DNA of 48,632 bases. It comes from Planctomycetales bacterium. GTDB taxonomy: Bacteria; Omnitrophota; Gorgyraeia; Gygaellales; Profunditerraquicolaceae. The notes below the pieces were generated by a model, which saw only the letters and a list, made by a program, of their open reading frames with translations, did not search any database and had not been told where the DNA came from. The stretch spans positions 1 through 48,632 of the forward strand of contig SBBM01000033.1 of assembly GCA_005239725.1 (NCBI GenBank), read 5' to 3'. Within the stretch, counting starts at the first letter, position 1. Each line of letters starts with the position of its first letter. The position numbers and the translations under genes were made by a program. Of this stretch, positions 26,814 to 36,194 are shown piece after piece.

Positions 26814-26838
26814 CCCGCTTACCGCGGGATTTCGCTAA
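26814..26838. repeat. CCCGCTTACCGCGGGATTTCGCTAAA, member of the TAGCGAAAYCCCGC repeat family
   Basis: Shares GCGGGATTTCGCTA with 32485-32510. Confidence 0.6.
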
Positions 26839-26869
26839 ACAAAACCTGCTTGTGCTCAAATTTTTTCTT

Positions 26870-26895
26870 GATACCGCAAAGACTTTTGCGGTATC
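26870..26895 (-). promoter_or_regulatory. 11-bp-stem hairpin in the recA 5' leader
   Basis: GATACCGCAAA - 4 nt loop - TTTGCGGTATC. Confidence 0.55.
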
Positions 26896-26935
26896 TTACT
26901 CGCACGGCATCCCGCCAAAGGCGGAACGAAGTTTA

Positions 26936-26964
26936 ATTATAACTTAGCAACACCCCCCTGTCAA
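26936..26964 (-). promoter_or_regulatory. Perfect-consensus sigma70 promoter of recA
   Basis: TTGACA-N17-TATAAT on the minus strand, about 160 nt upstream of the recA ATG. Confidence 0.8.
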
Positions 26965-27107
26965 ACAATATCCGTAAGCAGCCACCTCCTTTCTCGAACT
27001 AACTCTTTACTAAAATAGACGAAAGAAAACCTTTTTTCTAACCTAACACAATTTTAGCTTGAATAAATTTTCGGGCGAAGCGGGACTCTTGACACCCGCC
27101 GAAAAAT

Positions 27108-28286
27108 ATGTTAGATTTAAACATTATGGAAGAACTGCACAAGCTTAAGCAGGAAGCAGAGCGCACCAGGAACGAACTGACTATCCTCTACGAAATCTCC
27201 AACGCCATGCGCACAACCTTAAAATTAGAGGAGATTTTATATATAATCCTCACCAGCGTGACTGCGCACATAGGTTTGGGTTTTAACCGGGCCATACTCT
27301 TCCTGGTGAACGAAAAAGACGGGCTTATTGAAGGGAAGATGGGCATAGGCCCTGAAACTGGCGAAGAGGCTAACCGTGTCTGGAAACAGATTGAACAGGA
27401 AAAGATGGATTTAGACGACCTTATAAATACTTACCGGGTTTCCAAACATATCCAGGAATCTGGCTTCAACCGCCAGGTGCAACAGTTAAAATACCGGCTG
27501 GATAACCCCGATGAAAAACTCCTGCTCCTGGGGGCTTTAGAGGGGATGCCCCTGCATCTGACTAAAGAAACCATACAGAATTACAGCCATGACCCGATAG
27601 TACAGTCGCTGAAAACCGAAGAGCTGGTTCTTGTCCCCTTAAAAGCCAAAGACAAGGTAAACGGCATAATCCTGGCTGATAATTTCATCACCCAAAAACC
27701 TATCACCAAAGATGACCTGCGCATGCTGATTATGCTGGCCAACCAGGCAGGGCTTGCCATAGAAAATTCCCAGCTTTTTGAAAAGACTGTTATCCGCGCC
27801 CATTCCGATTATTTGACGGAACTATGGAACCATGGGCACTTCCAGTACCTGCTTTCGACAAGCCTGGAAAAAGCAAAAGCCACATCTTCGCCTCTAAGTC
27901 TGCTTCTACTCGATATTGACAATTTTAAAATTTATAATGACACGCTGGGGCACCAGGCAGGAGACATGATATTAAAGGAGCTGGCGTTATTACTCAAGAA
28001 CCAATCGCGGAAAATGGATTATGCCTGCCGTTACGGTGGAGAGGAATTTGCTATTGTACTCCCTTTAACCGATAAGAAAGAGGCATTTTTGATTGCCGAA
28101 CGGCTAAGGGAAAATATTGCCCGGCATTCTTTCGCCCACCAGGAAATACTCCCCAATAAAAACCTCACCGTGAGCATTGGCCTTGCGTCCTTTCCGGAAA
28201 AAGGTCTATCGCCATCCGAACTAATCGCTTCTGCCGATAAAGCCCTGTACCAAGCAAAACATCAGGGGAAAAATAAAACCTGTTAA
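27108..28286 (+). CDS. GAF-GGDEF diguanylate cyclase (start may be 27126)
   Basis: GAF-like N-terminal region; DYLTELWNHGHFQYLL, DIDNFKIYNDTLGHQAGD, YACRYGGEEFAIVLP (GGEEF), VSIGLASFPEKG. Confidence 0.95.
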   Translation: MLDLNIMEELHKLKQEAERTRNELTILYEISNAMRTTLKLEEILYIILTSVTAHIGLGFNRAILFLVNEKDGLIEGKMGIGPETGEEANRVWKQIEQEKMDLDDLINTYRVSKHIQESGFNRQVQQLKYRLDNPDEKLLLLGALEGMPLHLTKETIQNYSHDPIVQSLKTEELVLVPLKAKDKVNGIILADNFITQKPITKDDLRMLIMLANQAGLAIENSQLFEKTVIRAHSDYLTELWNHGHFQYLLSTSLEKAKATSSPLSLLLLDIDNFKIYNDTLGHQAGDMILKELALLLKNQSRKMDYACRYGGEEFAIVLPLTDKKEAFLIAERLRENIARHSFAHQEILPNKNLTVSIGLASFPEKGLSPSELIASADKALYQAKHQGKNKTC

Positions 28287-28322
28287 GAAAAACGGGGTCA
28301 AAAAACGGGGTCACGGGGTCAC

Positions 28323-28377
28323 GGGGTCAGAATTATTTTTGATAAGGTAATTTTTAGCAAAAAATAATTCTGACCCC
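28323..28377. repeat. Long palindrome GGGGTCAGAATTATTTTT - 19 nt - AAAAATAATTCTGACCCC, with extra CGGGGTCA / TGACCCCTG units outside
   Basis: 18-bp perfect arms between convergent genes. Confidence 0.85.
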
Positions 28378-28408
28378 TGTTTCTTGACCCCTGTTTCTGT
28401 TTAAACTG

Positions 28409-31400
28409 CTAAACTGCAGCCAAAACCTCAGATTCTTCCTTGGCTTTGGCGGTGGCGGACACCTTATCCGACGAAAATTTAACTGATACTATCTTTGAAA
28501 CGCCGGATTCCTCCATAGTAATGCCGTACATTACGTCGGCATTGGCAATAGTCTTTTTGTTGTGGGTAATAATAATAAACTGCGATGAGCCGGCAAATTC
28601 CTGCAAAAGCCGGCCGTACCTGTCCACGTTCGCTTCATCCAGAGACGCATCTACTTCGTCAAGAACGCAGAACGGCGCAGGCTTAATCTTAAAAATGGCA
28701 AATATAAGGGCTATGGCCGACATCGTCTTTTCGCCGCCTGAAAGCAGAAGCACATTCTGCAGCTTTTTGCCCGGAGGCCTGCAGATGATTTCTATCCCGG
28801 ATTCCAGAGGGTCATGCTCATCAATCAAGAAGAGTTGGGCATCCCCTCCGTTAAACAACAACCTGAAATAATTTTTAAATTCGACCTTTATCTTTTCGAA
28901 GGTTTCGCAGAACATCTCCCTGGTGGTGCGGTTAATCTTTTGTATTGCCTCTTTAAGCGAATCCCGGGAAGTAACCAGGTCATTTTGCTGCTGGGTCAGA
29001 AAATCATAGCGTTTTTTCAATTCATCGTATTCCTCAATCGCCACAAGGTTTACCGTGCCGTAAGAATCGAGTTTTTCTTTTAGCGTCTGGATTTCCCGTG
29101 ATAGCGTATCCGGGTTAATCTCAGCAGGCGTAATCTCCTGTGCGTCTATATCTTCTTTATAGCATTGCATTATCCTGTCTTTTATGCTCATATTCTTAAA
29201 ATCCAGGTCCTTGCTTTCCATCTGCAGCGAATGCAAATTTTCTTTCAGGGCATCCATTCTCTTTTTTCCCTCTTCTATCTCTTCGGATATCCGTTCCAAA
29301 TCCGCCAGGATTCCTCCGTATTTCTCCTGTCCTGCTTTTAAACGCGCGTTTTGAGCCTCTATATCCAGCCCTGCCTGGGCAATTTTACCTTCCAGGCCTT
29401 TTATTTCCAGGGTAAGCAGTCCTTTTTTTTGGGTGGACTCTCCAATTTGCCTTTGGAGATTTAAGAGCCCTTCTTTATCCTGCTCGTAAGCGTCTTCGAG
29501 CATCTTTAAAGTAACCTCTTCGGAAGACAGGCGCTTGGCTAACGTCTCTACTTCGGTCTTTGTCCTGGCAATGATGACGAGGGTGTCTTCCTTCAGTTTA
29601 TTATTCGCAATACTCCTTTCCTGCTCATTGTGGATAAAATCCTCCTCGGCCTTCTGCCCTGCATCCAACTCAGCCAGCTGCGCGCCAAGCACAGACAATC
29701 TTTCCCCCAGGGCCGCAAGTTCATTATCAACTTCGGACAATTCCATATCGGCTATTTCTTCTTCCTCTTTAATTTTATTAAACTGCTCCAGGACAGCCTG
29801 GCGAGAGGCCTTCTTATCCGCGACAAGCACTCCCTGCTCCTGCATTTTCTGCTCAACGGCTTTCATCTCCTGATTCAAGCGCTCAATGCAGGTTTCTTTC
29901 TCGGCCTTAAGGTTCCGCAGGCTTGCAATATTCTCTTCAACCGCCTTTATTTTCGCAATAACCCTTTGCGTATCTAAATCCATGGGTTTTGCTTCGCCGG
30001 AAAACTTAAGGCTCGGTTCATCCACATGCTTTATCTTTACAACTAAACCGGTCAGTTTCTCGCCAGGGAGCTTATCCAGGTATACAACCGCATTCATAGA
30101 AGTATCTATGCCCTCATATTGCACCTTTAATTTTTCCAAGAACTCTTTCTGAGACTCAAGGGCAACTTTTTGTTTCTCCAAATCGTCTAAATCGGAATTT
30201 ATCTGGTTAAAAGACGAGGTGGCAACATTTAATTCATTCTTAAAAGCGGATATTTTAAGATTAAAGTCCTCCAAATCTGCTTCCATCCGACGCAATTCCG
30301 AAAGCAAGTTATTTAAACTATCTTCTATCTGGGCTCTCTCTTCTTTCGCTTTTAATTTCTCGATAGCAAGCCTTTTCTTACGCGCAAGGTGAATCTGCTG
30401 TCTGGAGTTTAAATCGCCAATTTCGTTTTTTACATGCGCAGATTGCGTTGCCAGCCCCATAATATTCTTCTTTGCCCGGGCTATATTCTCCAAAGATGTC
30501 TTCATCTGCGAAATAATAGATTCAAGCTGGCTCTGGTTTTCTTCAAGCAGGTATGATTTCTCCTCCATATCTTTCTTTACCGCCATATGCTCTTCTTTAA
30601 GCTTATTCAACTTGGCTTCATCCTGTTCAAGGCGGCATTCTGCCTGTTCAATCTGTTCCTGGGCATTCTTCTGGGCGCGCTCGAGTTCTTCTATTCTCTG
30701 CCGGTTTAAGCCTATATGCTGCTTGTTCCTTAAAATGAGGTTTTCGAGGTTTAATATCTGATTATTTATTTCTGCGGCTTCGTCCTCCCAAACCTCCAGT
30801 TCTTCCCTGCGCCGGACGACCCCCGATTCTTTTTCCACAATCTCTGCCTGCAATAGCCCTTCTTCATTCTTCAATACATCCAGCCGGCTGCTTATTTCCT
30901 CCTTTTGCCTGTTTAAATTGTGCCGCTCGAAAACAGCCAAATTTATTTCCTTGGTTTTTACCTCGGCAAAAACTTCCCTATACCTGCGCGCCTTATTTGC
31001 CTGGCGCTCCAGGGACCCGATTTGGCGCTTTACTTCCAGGATAATATCGTTAATCCGTAAGAGGTTTTGCTCCGTATCTTCTAATTTCCTGGCCGCCTCT
31101 CTCCTCTGGGTTTTATATCTGGTGATCCCCGAGGCTTCGTCAAAAACCAGACGCCTGTCTTCCGGCCGGGAACTCAGGATAAGGTCAATCTTGCCCTGTG
31201 CGACGAGAGAATAACTTTCAGCGCCTATGCCGGTGCCCATTAGTAAATCCAATATATCCTTAAGCCGAACCTGCGCCTTGTTAATAAAGTATTCGCTTTC
31301 CCCGGAGCGGAAAATCTTACGCGTTACAACTACCTCATTGTGGTCGAGGTTAAAAAACCTGCTGTCATTGTCGAATGTCAAACTCACCTCTGCCATCCCT

Positions 31401-31624
31401 AAGGCTTGCTTGTTATCCGTGCCGTTAAAAATCACGTCTTCCATGGCAGAGCCGCGCAAAGACTTCACCGACTGCTCCCCTAAAACCCACCGTATTGCGT
31501 CGAAGATATTTGACTTCCCGCAACCGTTTGGACCGACAATAGTCGTAACCCCCGGCTCAAAATGCAGGGTTGTCTTCTCCATGAATGATTTGAAGCCTAT
31601 TAATTCCAATTTTTTAAAATACAT
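28409..31624 (-). CDS. smc: Chromosome segregation ATPase SMC (hinge appears shortened)
   Basis: MYFKKLELIGFKSFMEKT, VGPNGCGKSNIFDAIRWVLGEQS, LLLSGGEKTMSAIALIFAIFKIKPAPFCVLDEVDASLDEANVDRY. Confidence 0.96.
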   Translation of the reverse strand: MYFKKLELIGFKSFMEKTTLHFEPGVTTIVGPNGCGKSNIFDAIRWVLGEQSVKSLRGSAMEDVIFNGTDNKQALGMAEVSLTFDNDSRFFNLDHNEVVVTRKIFRSGESEYFINKAQVRLKDILDLLMGTGIGAESYSLVAQGKIDLILSSRPEDRRLVFDEASGITRYKTQRREAARKLEDTEQNLLRINDIILEVKRQIGSLERQANKARRYREVFAEVKTKEINLAVFERHNLNRQKEEISSRLDVLKNEEGLLQAEIVEKESGVVRRREELEVWEDEAAEINNQILNLENLILRNKQHIGLNRQRIEELERAQKNAQEQIEQAECRLEQDEAKLNKLKEEHMAVKKDMEEKSYLLEENQSQLESIISQMKTSLENIARAKKNIMGLATQSAHVKNEIGDLNSRQQIHLARKKRLAIEKLKAKEERAQIEDSLNNLLSELRRMEADLEDFNLKISAFKNELNVATSSFNQINSDLDDLEKQKVALESQKEFLEKLKVQYEGIDTSMNAVVYLDKLPGEKLTGLVVKIKHVDEPSLKFSGEAKPMDLDTQRVIAKIKAVEENIASLRNLKAEKETCIERLNQEMKAVEQKMQEQGVLVADKKASRQAVLEQFNKIKEEEEIADMELSEVDNELAALGERLSVLGAQLAELDAGQKAEEDFIHNEQERSIANNKLKEDTLVIIARTKTEVETLAKRLSSEEVTLKMLEDAYEQDKEGLLNLQRQIGESTQKKGLLTLEIKGLEGKIAQAGLDIEAQNARLKAGQEKYGGILADLERISEEIEEGKKRMDALKENLHSLQMESKDLDFKNMSIKDRIMQCYKEDIDAQEITPAEINPDTLSREIQTLKEKLDSYGTVNLVAIEEYDELKKRYDFLTQQQNDLVTSRDSLKEAIQKINRTTREMFCETFEKIKVEFKNYFRLLFNGGDAQLFLIDEHDPLESGIEIICRPPGKKLQNVLLLSGGEKTMSAIALIFAIFKIKPAPFCVLDEVDASLDEANVDRYGRLLQEFAGSSQFIIITHNKKTIANADVMYGITMEESGVSKIVSVKFSSDKVSATAKAKEESEVLAAV

Positions 31625-31640
31625 GCCCTATCTCCTTTTA

Positions 31641-31817
31641 TTATTGCTGGGATTGGTGCTCCACCCAGTCATCTATTTTTTCTTTTCGAAAGCGCCACTG
31701 GCCGACAAGCTTCACCGCAGGGATTTTATTATGCCTTAACCATTCATAAATAGTCCTGCGACTCACCTTTAAATAATCCGCCAAATCTTCTATGGTCATC
31801 AGTGTGGTTAGGCCCAT
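31641..31817 (-). CDS. Small excisionase/MerR-type helix-turn-helix DNA-binding protein (58 aa), absent from the ORF track
   Basis: Manual translation MGLTTLMTIEDLADYLKVSRRTIYEWLRHNKIPAVKLVGQWRFRKEKIDDWVEHQSQQ*. Confidence 0.9.
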   Translation of the reverse strand: MGLTTLMTIEDLADYLKVSRRTIYEWLRHNKIPAVKLVGQWRFRKEKIDDWVEHQSQQ

Positions 31818-31841
31818 GCATCTCCTCTTTGACTAACTCCG

Positions 31842-31869
31842 ATTATAAATAAAACCGCTGTTTTGTCAA
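31842..31869 (-). promoter_or_regulatory. Perfect-consensus sigma70 promoter for HTH-smc
   Basis: TTGACA-N16-TATAAT on the minus strand, about 25 nt upstream of the HTH ATG. Confidence 0.75.
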
Positions 31870-32037
31870 GGAAAATATTTACATTTCTTTACATATTATT
31901 CTCTAAAATAGTTATTTATCCTATAAAAATTCATATTTAATCATATATTTCCATTATTGACTTATAACATGCAGAAGAATGCAAATGTTATTTTGGAAAA
32001 ATGAAGGATTATTTGGAACGTTTGTTCGGCAGGTTAT

Positions 32038-32385
32038 CTAATATTTTCTCTGGGCTTTGATTGTGCGTAAAACAATTGGTATGGGCTTTAACTTCGTCTC
32101 TTCTAATTTAATGCCAATTCTGTATTTGCCCGGCTCAAGCATACTTGACCAAACGCTGTGGCCCCGCACATTAATCGTCTCGCCGGTATCAACCATTTTG
32201 AGGTCTATATTTAAACGGGTCCCGGGCGGTAATCCTTTATTGGTTAATAAACACATTCCCTCAATACTTATATCATAAGTCTTGCTCGGGTTTTCTGTGT
32301 TCGGGCCGCTTTCAAGATAAGTTGTCGGTATGCCTATAGTAAATCGCGTAAATAGTCTTCTCTCTATTCCCCGGCCGTAATCCAT
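32038..32385 (-). CDS. PilZ domain protein
   Basis: ERRLFTRFTIGIPTTYLE...TYDISIEGMCLLTNKGLPPGTRLNIDLKM, RGHSVWSSMLEPGKYRIGIKLEE. Confidence 0.85.
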   Translation of the reverse strand: MDYGRGIERRLFTRFTIGIPTTYLESGPNTENPSKTYDISIEGMCLLTNKGLPPGTRLNIDLKMVDTGETINVRGHSVWSSMLEPGKYRIGIKLEETKLKPIPIVLRTIKAQRKY

Positions 32386-32484
32386 AACACCTCCAAATAA
32401 AATTTAACTTATTTTTCAGGAGATTGCAATAGAGAATGAACAGTTTAAGAAAGCGTTTTCAGCCAAGAATACTGGCTAGTTTTT

Positions 32485-32510
32485 ATCCCGCTTTGCGGGA
32501 TTTCGCTAGG
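32485..32510. repeat. TATCCCGCTTTGCGGGATTTCGCTAGG, member of the TAGCGAAAYCCCGC repeat family
   Basis: CCCGC/GCGGG stem and shared ATTTCGCTA tail. Confidence 0.6.
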
Positions 32511-32528
32511 TAATCTTTATTCAGGAGC

Positions 32529-33731
32529 TCATTTTTTGAGGGCTTCTTTAAATTTTTTAGTCAAGGCGGGGACTATCTGAAACAGGTCGCCAACGATTCC
32601 ATAAGTGGCATATTTAAAAATAGGCGCATCCGGGTCCTTGTTAATAGCAACGATGATTTTTGAGGAAGACATCCCGACAAGGTGCTGGATTTGTCCGGAA
32701 ATACCGCAGGCTATGTATATCTTCGGGGCAACTGTCCTGCCGGTCTGTCCTACCTGATGGGAATAAGGCATCCATCCGGAATCAACTGCAGCGCGTGAAG
32801 CCCCCATCGCAGCGTTCAACACATGGGCGAGTTCTTCCAGTATTTTAAAATTCTCAGGCCCGCCCATGCCGCGGCCGCCGGAAACAATTATATCCGCTTC
32901 CGCAAGGTTTACTAACGTCTCTATTTCTTCAACGATATCCAGAAGTTTTGTGCGCGAAGCATATAAAGAAGGGTCAAAATTTTCCCTGATAATCCTGCCC
33001 TTACGGTGTTTATCGGGCTCGATCGGCTGCATGACTTTATGCCTGACAGTTGCCATTTGTGGCCGGTAATTCGGTGAAATAATCGTAGCCATGATATTGC
33101 CGCCGAATGCCGGGCGGGTCTGTAACAATATCTTCCTTACCGGGTCAATATCCAATCCCGTGCAATCAGCGGTAAGCCCGGCTTTTATCCTGATTGCCAC
33201 GCGCGAAATTAAAGACCGGCCGATTGCCGTTGCCCCGCAGAGTAAAATTTCAGGCTTATGTTTCTTCACTAATTCAACCAGGATATTCGTATACGGCTCG
33301 TCCTGGAAATTCGCCAGTTCCGGCGCCTGGATTAAATAAATATTATCCGCCCCATGCCAGATTAGCTCATCCAGCTGGTCATCTAAATTATTCCCTATGA
33401 ATACGCCGCTTACCTGGCAGTTTAAACTTTTCGCTAATTCCTGGGCCTTACCTAAAAGTTCATAAGCGACAGACTGGACTTTGCCGTTCTTCTGTTCGAT
33501 AAACACCCATATCCCTTTGTAATCTTTGCTATCGGGGACTGCGCAGGTTGAAACCGGCTCTTCTTTTATTATGGCCTTAAGTTTACAGCTATGCACGCAC
33601 GCCCCGCAGATATTACACTTGGCCATGTCAATGCTTGCCTTCTTTTCCGTAATGCGTATGGCGTCAAAAGGGCAAACCTTAACACACAAAGCGCAGCCCG
33701 TGCATTTCTGAGAAATAATATGGATAGACAT
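32529..33731 (-). CDS. etfA: Electron transfer flavoprotein alpha subunit with N-terminal 2x[4Fe-4S] ferredoxin domain
   Basis: [32 protein letters not shown], then Etf[64 protein letters not shown]. Confidence 0.95.
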   Translation of the reverse strand: MSIHIISQKCTGCALCVKVCPFDAIRITEKKASIDMAKCNICGACVHSCKLKAIIKEEPVSTCAVPDSKDYKGIWVFIEQKNGKVQSVAYELLGKAQELAKSLNCQVSGVFIGNNLDDQLDELIWHGADNIYLIQAPELANFQDEPYTNILVELVKKHKPEILLCGATAIGRSLISRVAIRIKAGLTADCTGLDIDPVRKILLQTRPAFGGNIMATIISPNYRPQMATVRHKVMQPIEPDKHRKGRIIRENFDPSLYASRTKLLDIVEEIETLVNLAEADIIVSGGRGMGGPENFKILEELAHVLNAAMGASRAAVDSGWMPYSHQVGQTGRTVAPKIYIACGISGQIQHLVGMSSSKIIVAINKDPDAPIFKYATYGIVGDLFQIVPALTKKFKEALKK

Positions 33732-33733
33732 GA

Positions 33734-34516
33734 TTAATGGACCTCGTTTTTCAATAGATTTACTAATTTTTCCGCAATATCACCTGGTTCGCCAGTAAGC
33801 ATTTCCCCGCCCTTTCTCTGCGGAGGGGTAAAAATCTTGATTACCTGGGTAGGAGAGCCGTTAAGGCCTATCTGCTGCCCGTCTAAATTCAATTCCTTTT
33901 GCGTCCAGATTGTAATCTTTGCCGACTTTGCGCGCATTATCCCTTTAAGCGACGGAAGGCGCGGCTCATTTATTTCCTTTACAACCGTAAGTAATGCCGG
34001 TAGGGGCACCTCAATTACCTCAAAGCCCTCTTCCATCATTCTTTCTACGCGCATAACATTATTTTTTGCTTCCTCTATTTTCTTTACGTAAGTAACCTGA
34101 GGTATATCCAGATGCGTTGAAATCCCCGGCCCGACCTGAGCTGTATCTCCGTCGGATGCCTGTTTGCCGCAGATTATTAAGTCAAATTGCCCAATCTTCC
34201 TAATCGCTCCTGCTAAAGTATAGCTGGTTGCCCAGGTATCGCTTCCGGCAAAGGCGCGGTCACAAAGGAGTATACCCTCATCTATGCCCATTGACATTGC
34301 TTCCCTTAAACACGCCTCTGCCTGCGGAGGGCCCATAGTAATAACAGTTACCTTGCCGCCGAATTTTTCCTTAAGCCTTACGCCCTCTTCTATCGCGTAC
34401 ATATCGAAGGGATTGACGATAGATTTTACGCCTTCGCGGATAAGGGTGTTTGTTTCGGGGTTAATCCTGACATCCGTTGTCTCGGGAACTTGCTTTATGC
34501 AAACTATGATATTCAT
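33734..34516 (-). CDS. etfB: Electron transfer flavoprotein beta subunit
   Basis: MNIIVCIKQVPETTDVRINPETNTLIREGVKSIVNPFDMYAIEE, CGKQASDGDTAQVGP. Confidence 0.96.
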   Translation of the reverse strand: MNIIVCIKQVPETTDVRINPETNTLIREGVKSIVNPFDMYAIEEGVRLKEKFGGKVTVITMGPPQAEACLREAMSMGIDEGILLCDRAFAGSDTWATSYTLAGAIRKIGQFDLIICGKQASDGDTAQVGPGISTHLDIPQVTYVKKIEEAKNNVMRVERMMEEGFEVIEVPLPALLTVVKEINEPRLPSLKGIMRAKSAKITIWTQKELNLDGQQIGLNGSPTQVIKIFTPPQRKGGEMLTGEPGDIAEKLVNLLKNEVH

Positions 34517-34517
34517 C

Positions 34518-35669
34518 TTATTTTGCCATCCCCTTGATTATCTCCAGCGCTATGATATTGCGCTGTATCTGATTCGTCCCTTCGTATATCTGGGTAATTT
34601 TGGCATCGCGCACGTATTTTTCAATAGGATAATCCTTCATATATCCGTAACCGCCGAACAACTGCAGGGCGTCAACCGTAACCTTCATGGCAACATCCGA
34701 GGCAAACATCTTGGCCATTGCCGATTCCTTGCCCACATCCTTAATCCCGGCGTCAACCATTCTGGCCGTAGAATAAACCAGGCCTCTTGCCGCTTCAATT
34801 TCGGTGGCCATGTCCGCAATCATCCACTGCACGCCCTGAAAACTGGATATAGCTTTTCCAAACTGCTGCCTTTCCCTGACGTATTTGACCGCCAACTCCA
34901 GCGCACCCTGGGCAATGCCGAGCGCCTGGGCTGCCACGCCCGGACGGGACATATCAAACGTCTTCATAGTAACAATAAAACCCATGCCTTCCCTGGCAAT
35001 CAGGTTTTCTTTGGGGATTTTACAGTCGGTAAATATAAGCTCGCGGGTTGAAGAAGCGCGTATGCCGAATTTATCCTCTTTTTTGCCGAATGTAAATCCG
35101 GGCGTGCCCTTTTCCACGATAAACGCAGAAGCGCCCCTTGCGCCTTTGCTCTTGTCCGTCATGGCAATGATAACATATGTTTCGGCATCGCCGCCGTTAG
35201 TTATAAAATGCTTCAGCCCGTTTAAAACATAGTAGTTGCCTTCTTTTTTGGCAGTGGTTTTAATTGCCGAGGCATCAGAGCCTGCCTCGGGCTCGGTAAC
35301 GGCAAAAGCCGCTACTTTCTTGCCCTTTGCCAGGTCAGGAAGGTATTTCTTCTTCTGTTCATCGCTTCCGAAAAGCACTATCGGGAACGTGCCCAAAGCC
35401 GAAGCAGCATAGCAAACCGCGATACCGCCGCAGGCGCGCGCCAGTTCCTCGGTAGCAAGGCATAAATTCAATACGTTTACGCTCATCCCGCCGTATTCTT
35501 CGGGTATAAACAAACCGAACATATCCGCCCCTGCCAAGACTTTTATGATTTCCCAGGGATACTCTTCGCTGATATCATATTTTGCGGCAACCGGCCGTAT
35601 CTTTTCCTCGGCTATCTTATGCGCCAAATCTTTAATCATTTTTTGCTCTTCAGTCAACAAATAATCCAT
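34518..35669 (-). CDS. Acyl-CoA dehydrogenase
   Basis: AFAVTEPEAGSDASAIKTTA, RQQFGKAISSFQGVQWMIADMA, LQLFGGYGYMKDYPIEKYVRDAKITQIYEGTNQIQRNIIA. Confidence 0.96.
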   Translation of the reverse strand: MDYLLTEEQKMIKDLAHKIAEEKIRPVAAKYDISEEYPWEIIKVLAGADMFGLFIPEEYGGMSVNVLNLCLATEELARACGGIAVCYAASALGTFPIVLFGSDEQKKKYLPDLAKGKKVAAFAVTEPEAGSDASAIKTTAKKEGNYYVLNGLKHFITNGGDAETYVIIAMTDKSKGARGASAFIVEKGTPGFTFGKKEDKFGIRASSTRELIFTDCKIPKENLIAREGMGFIVTMKTFDMSRPGVAAQALGIAQGALELAVKYVRERQQFGKAISSFQGVQWMIADMATEIEAARGLVYSTARMVDAGIKDVGKESAMAKMFASDVAMKVTVDALQLFGGYGYMKDYPIEKYVRDAKITQIYEGTNQIQRNIIALEIIKGMAK

Positions 35670-35693
35670 CAGTCCTCCTTTTGACCTTTACCC

Positions 35694-35720
35694 TGTCTGC
35701 CACCCATCTGGCGGCAGGCA
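35694..35720. repeat. TGTCTGCCACCCATCTGGCGGCAGGCA imperfect palindrome
   Basis: CTGCCGCCA/TGGCAG arms around a short loop; intergenic. Confidence 0.5.
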
Positions 35721-35738
35721 TTTAAGAAATGGAACGGG

Positions 35739-36194
35739 TTACAACTGTTTGATTAAAGCGATTTCCTGGCAATCCGGGAATTTGGGGCAGTTTATGCATT
35801 CAGCCCATACTTTATGTGGTAATTCGGAATGTTTTACCTTTTTAAATCCGAACTTCTTAAAATATTCAGGCTTATAGGTGAGCACAAAAACCCTTTTTGC
35901 GCCCAAATGCTTTGCTTCTCTAATACAGGTCAGGGCAAGTTCCTCGCCTATTCCTTTTTTTTGCTTATTTTTTTGCACTGCCAATGAGCGTATCTCGGCA
36001 AAATCAGCCCATGAAACATGCAAGGCAGCGCAACCCACAATCCTTTTATTTTCTTCGGCTACCCAGAAATCCCTTATCCCCTCATACAATTCATTAAGAG
36101 AACGCGGGAGCATGATATCCTGTCTTGAATAAAAATTAATCAAATTCTGTATTTGTTTTATATCCGGAATCTTTGCTTTTCTTATTGTAACCAT
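35739..36194 (-). CDS. GNAT-family N-acetyltransferase, short ArgA-like
   Basis: VTIRKAKIPDIKQIQNLINFYS...FWVAEENKRIVGCAALH...EIRSLAVQKNKQKKGIGEELA...KFGFKKV. Confidence 0.88.
   Translation of the reverse strand: MVTIRKAKIPDIKQIQNLINFYSRQDIMLPRSLNELYEGIRDFWVAEENKRIVGCAALHVSWADFAEIRSLAVQKNKQKKGIGEELALTCIREAKHLGAKRVFVLTYKPEYFKKFGFKKVKHSELPHKVWAECINCPKFPDCQEIALIKQL

Noticed and set aside
26870-26895. Hairpin as an intrinsic terminator
   Set aside because: On the recA (minus) strand the stem is followed by AAGAAAAAA rather than a U-tract; more likely a leader structure or repeat.
27000-27060. Possible SOS/LexA box near GAACTAACTC
   Set aside because: No symmetric GAAC-N4-GTTC or CTGT-N8-ACAG arrangement found.
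34284-35051. 255-aa plus-strand ORF opposite etfB and the acyl-CoA dehydrogenase
   Set aside because: Antisense shadow of two clearly identified genes; no recognisable family in the translation.
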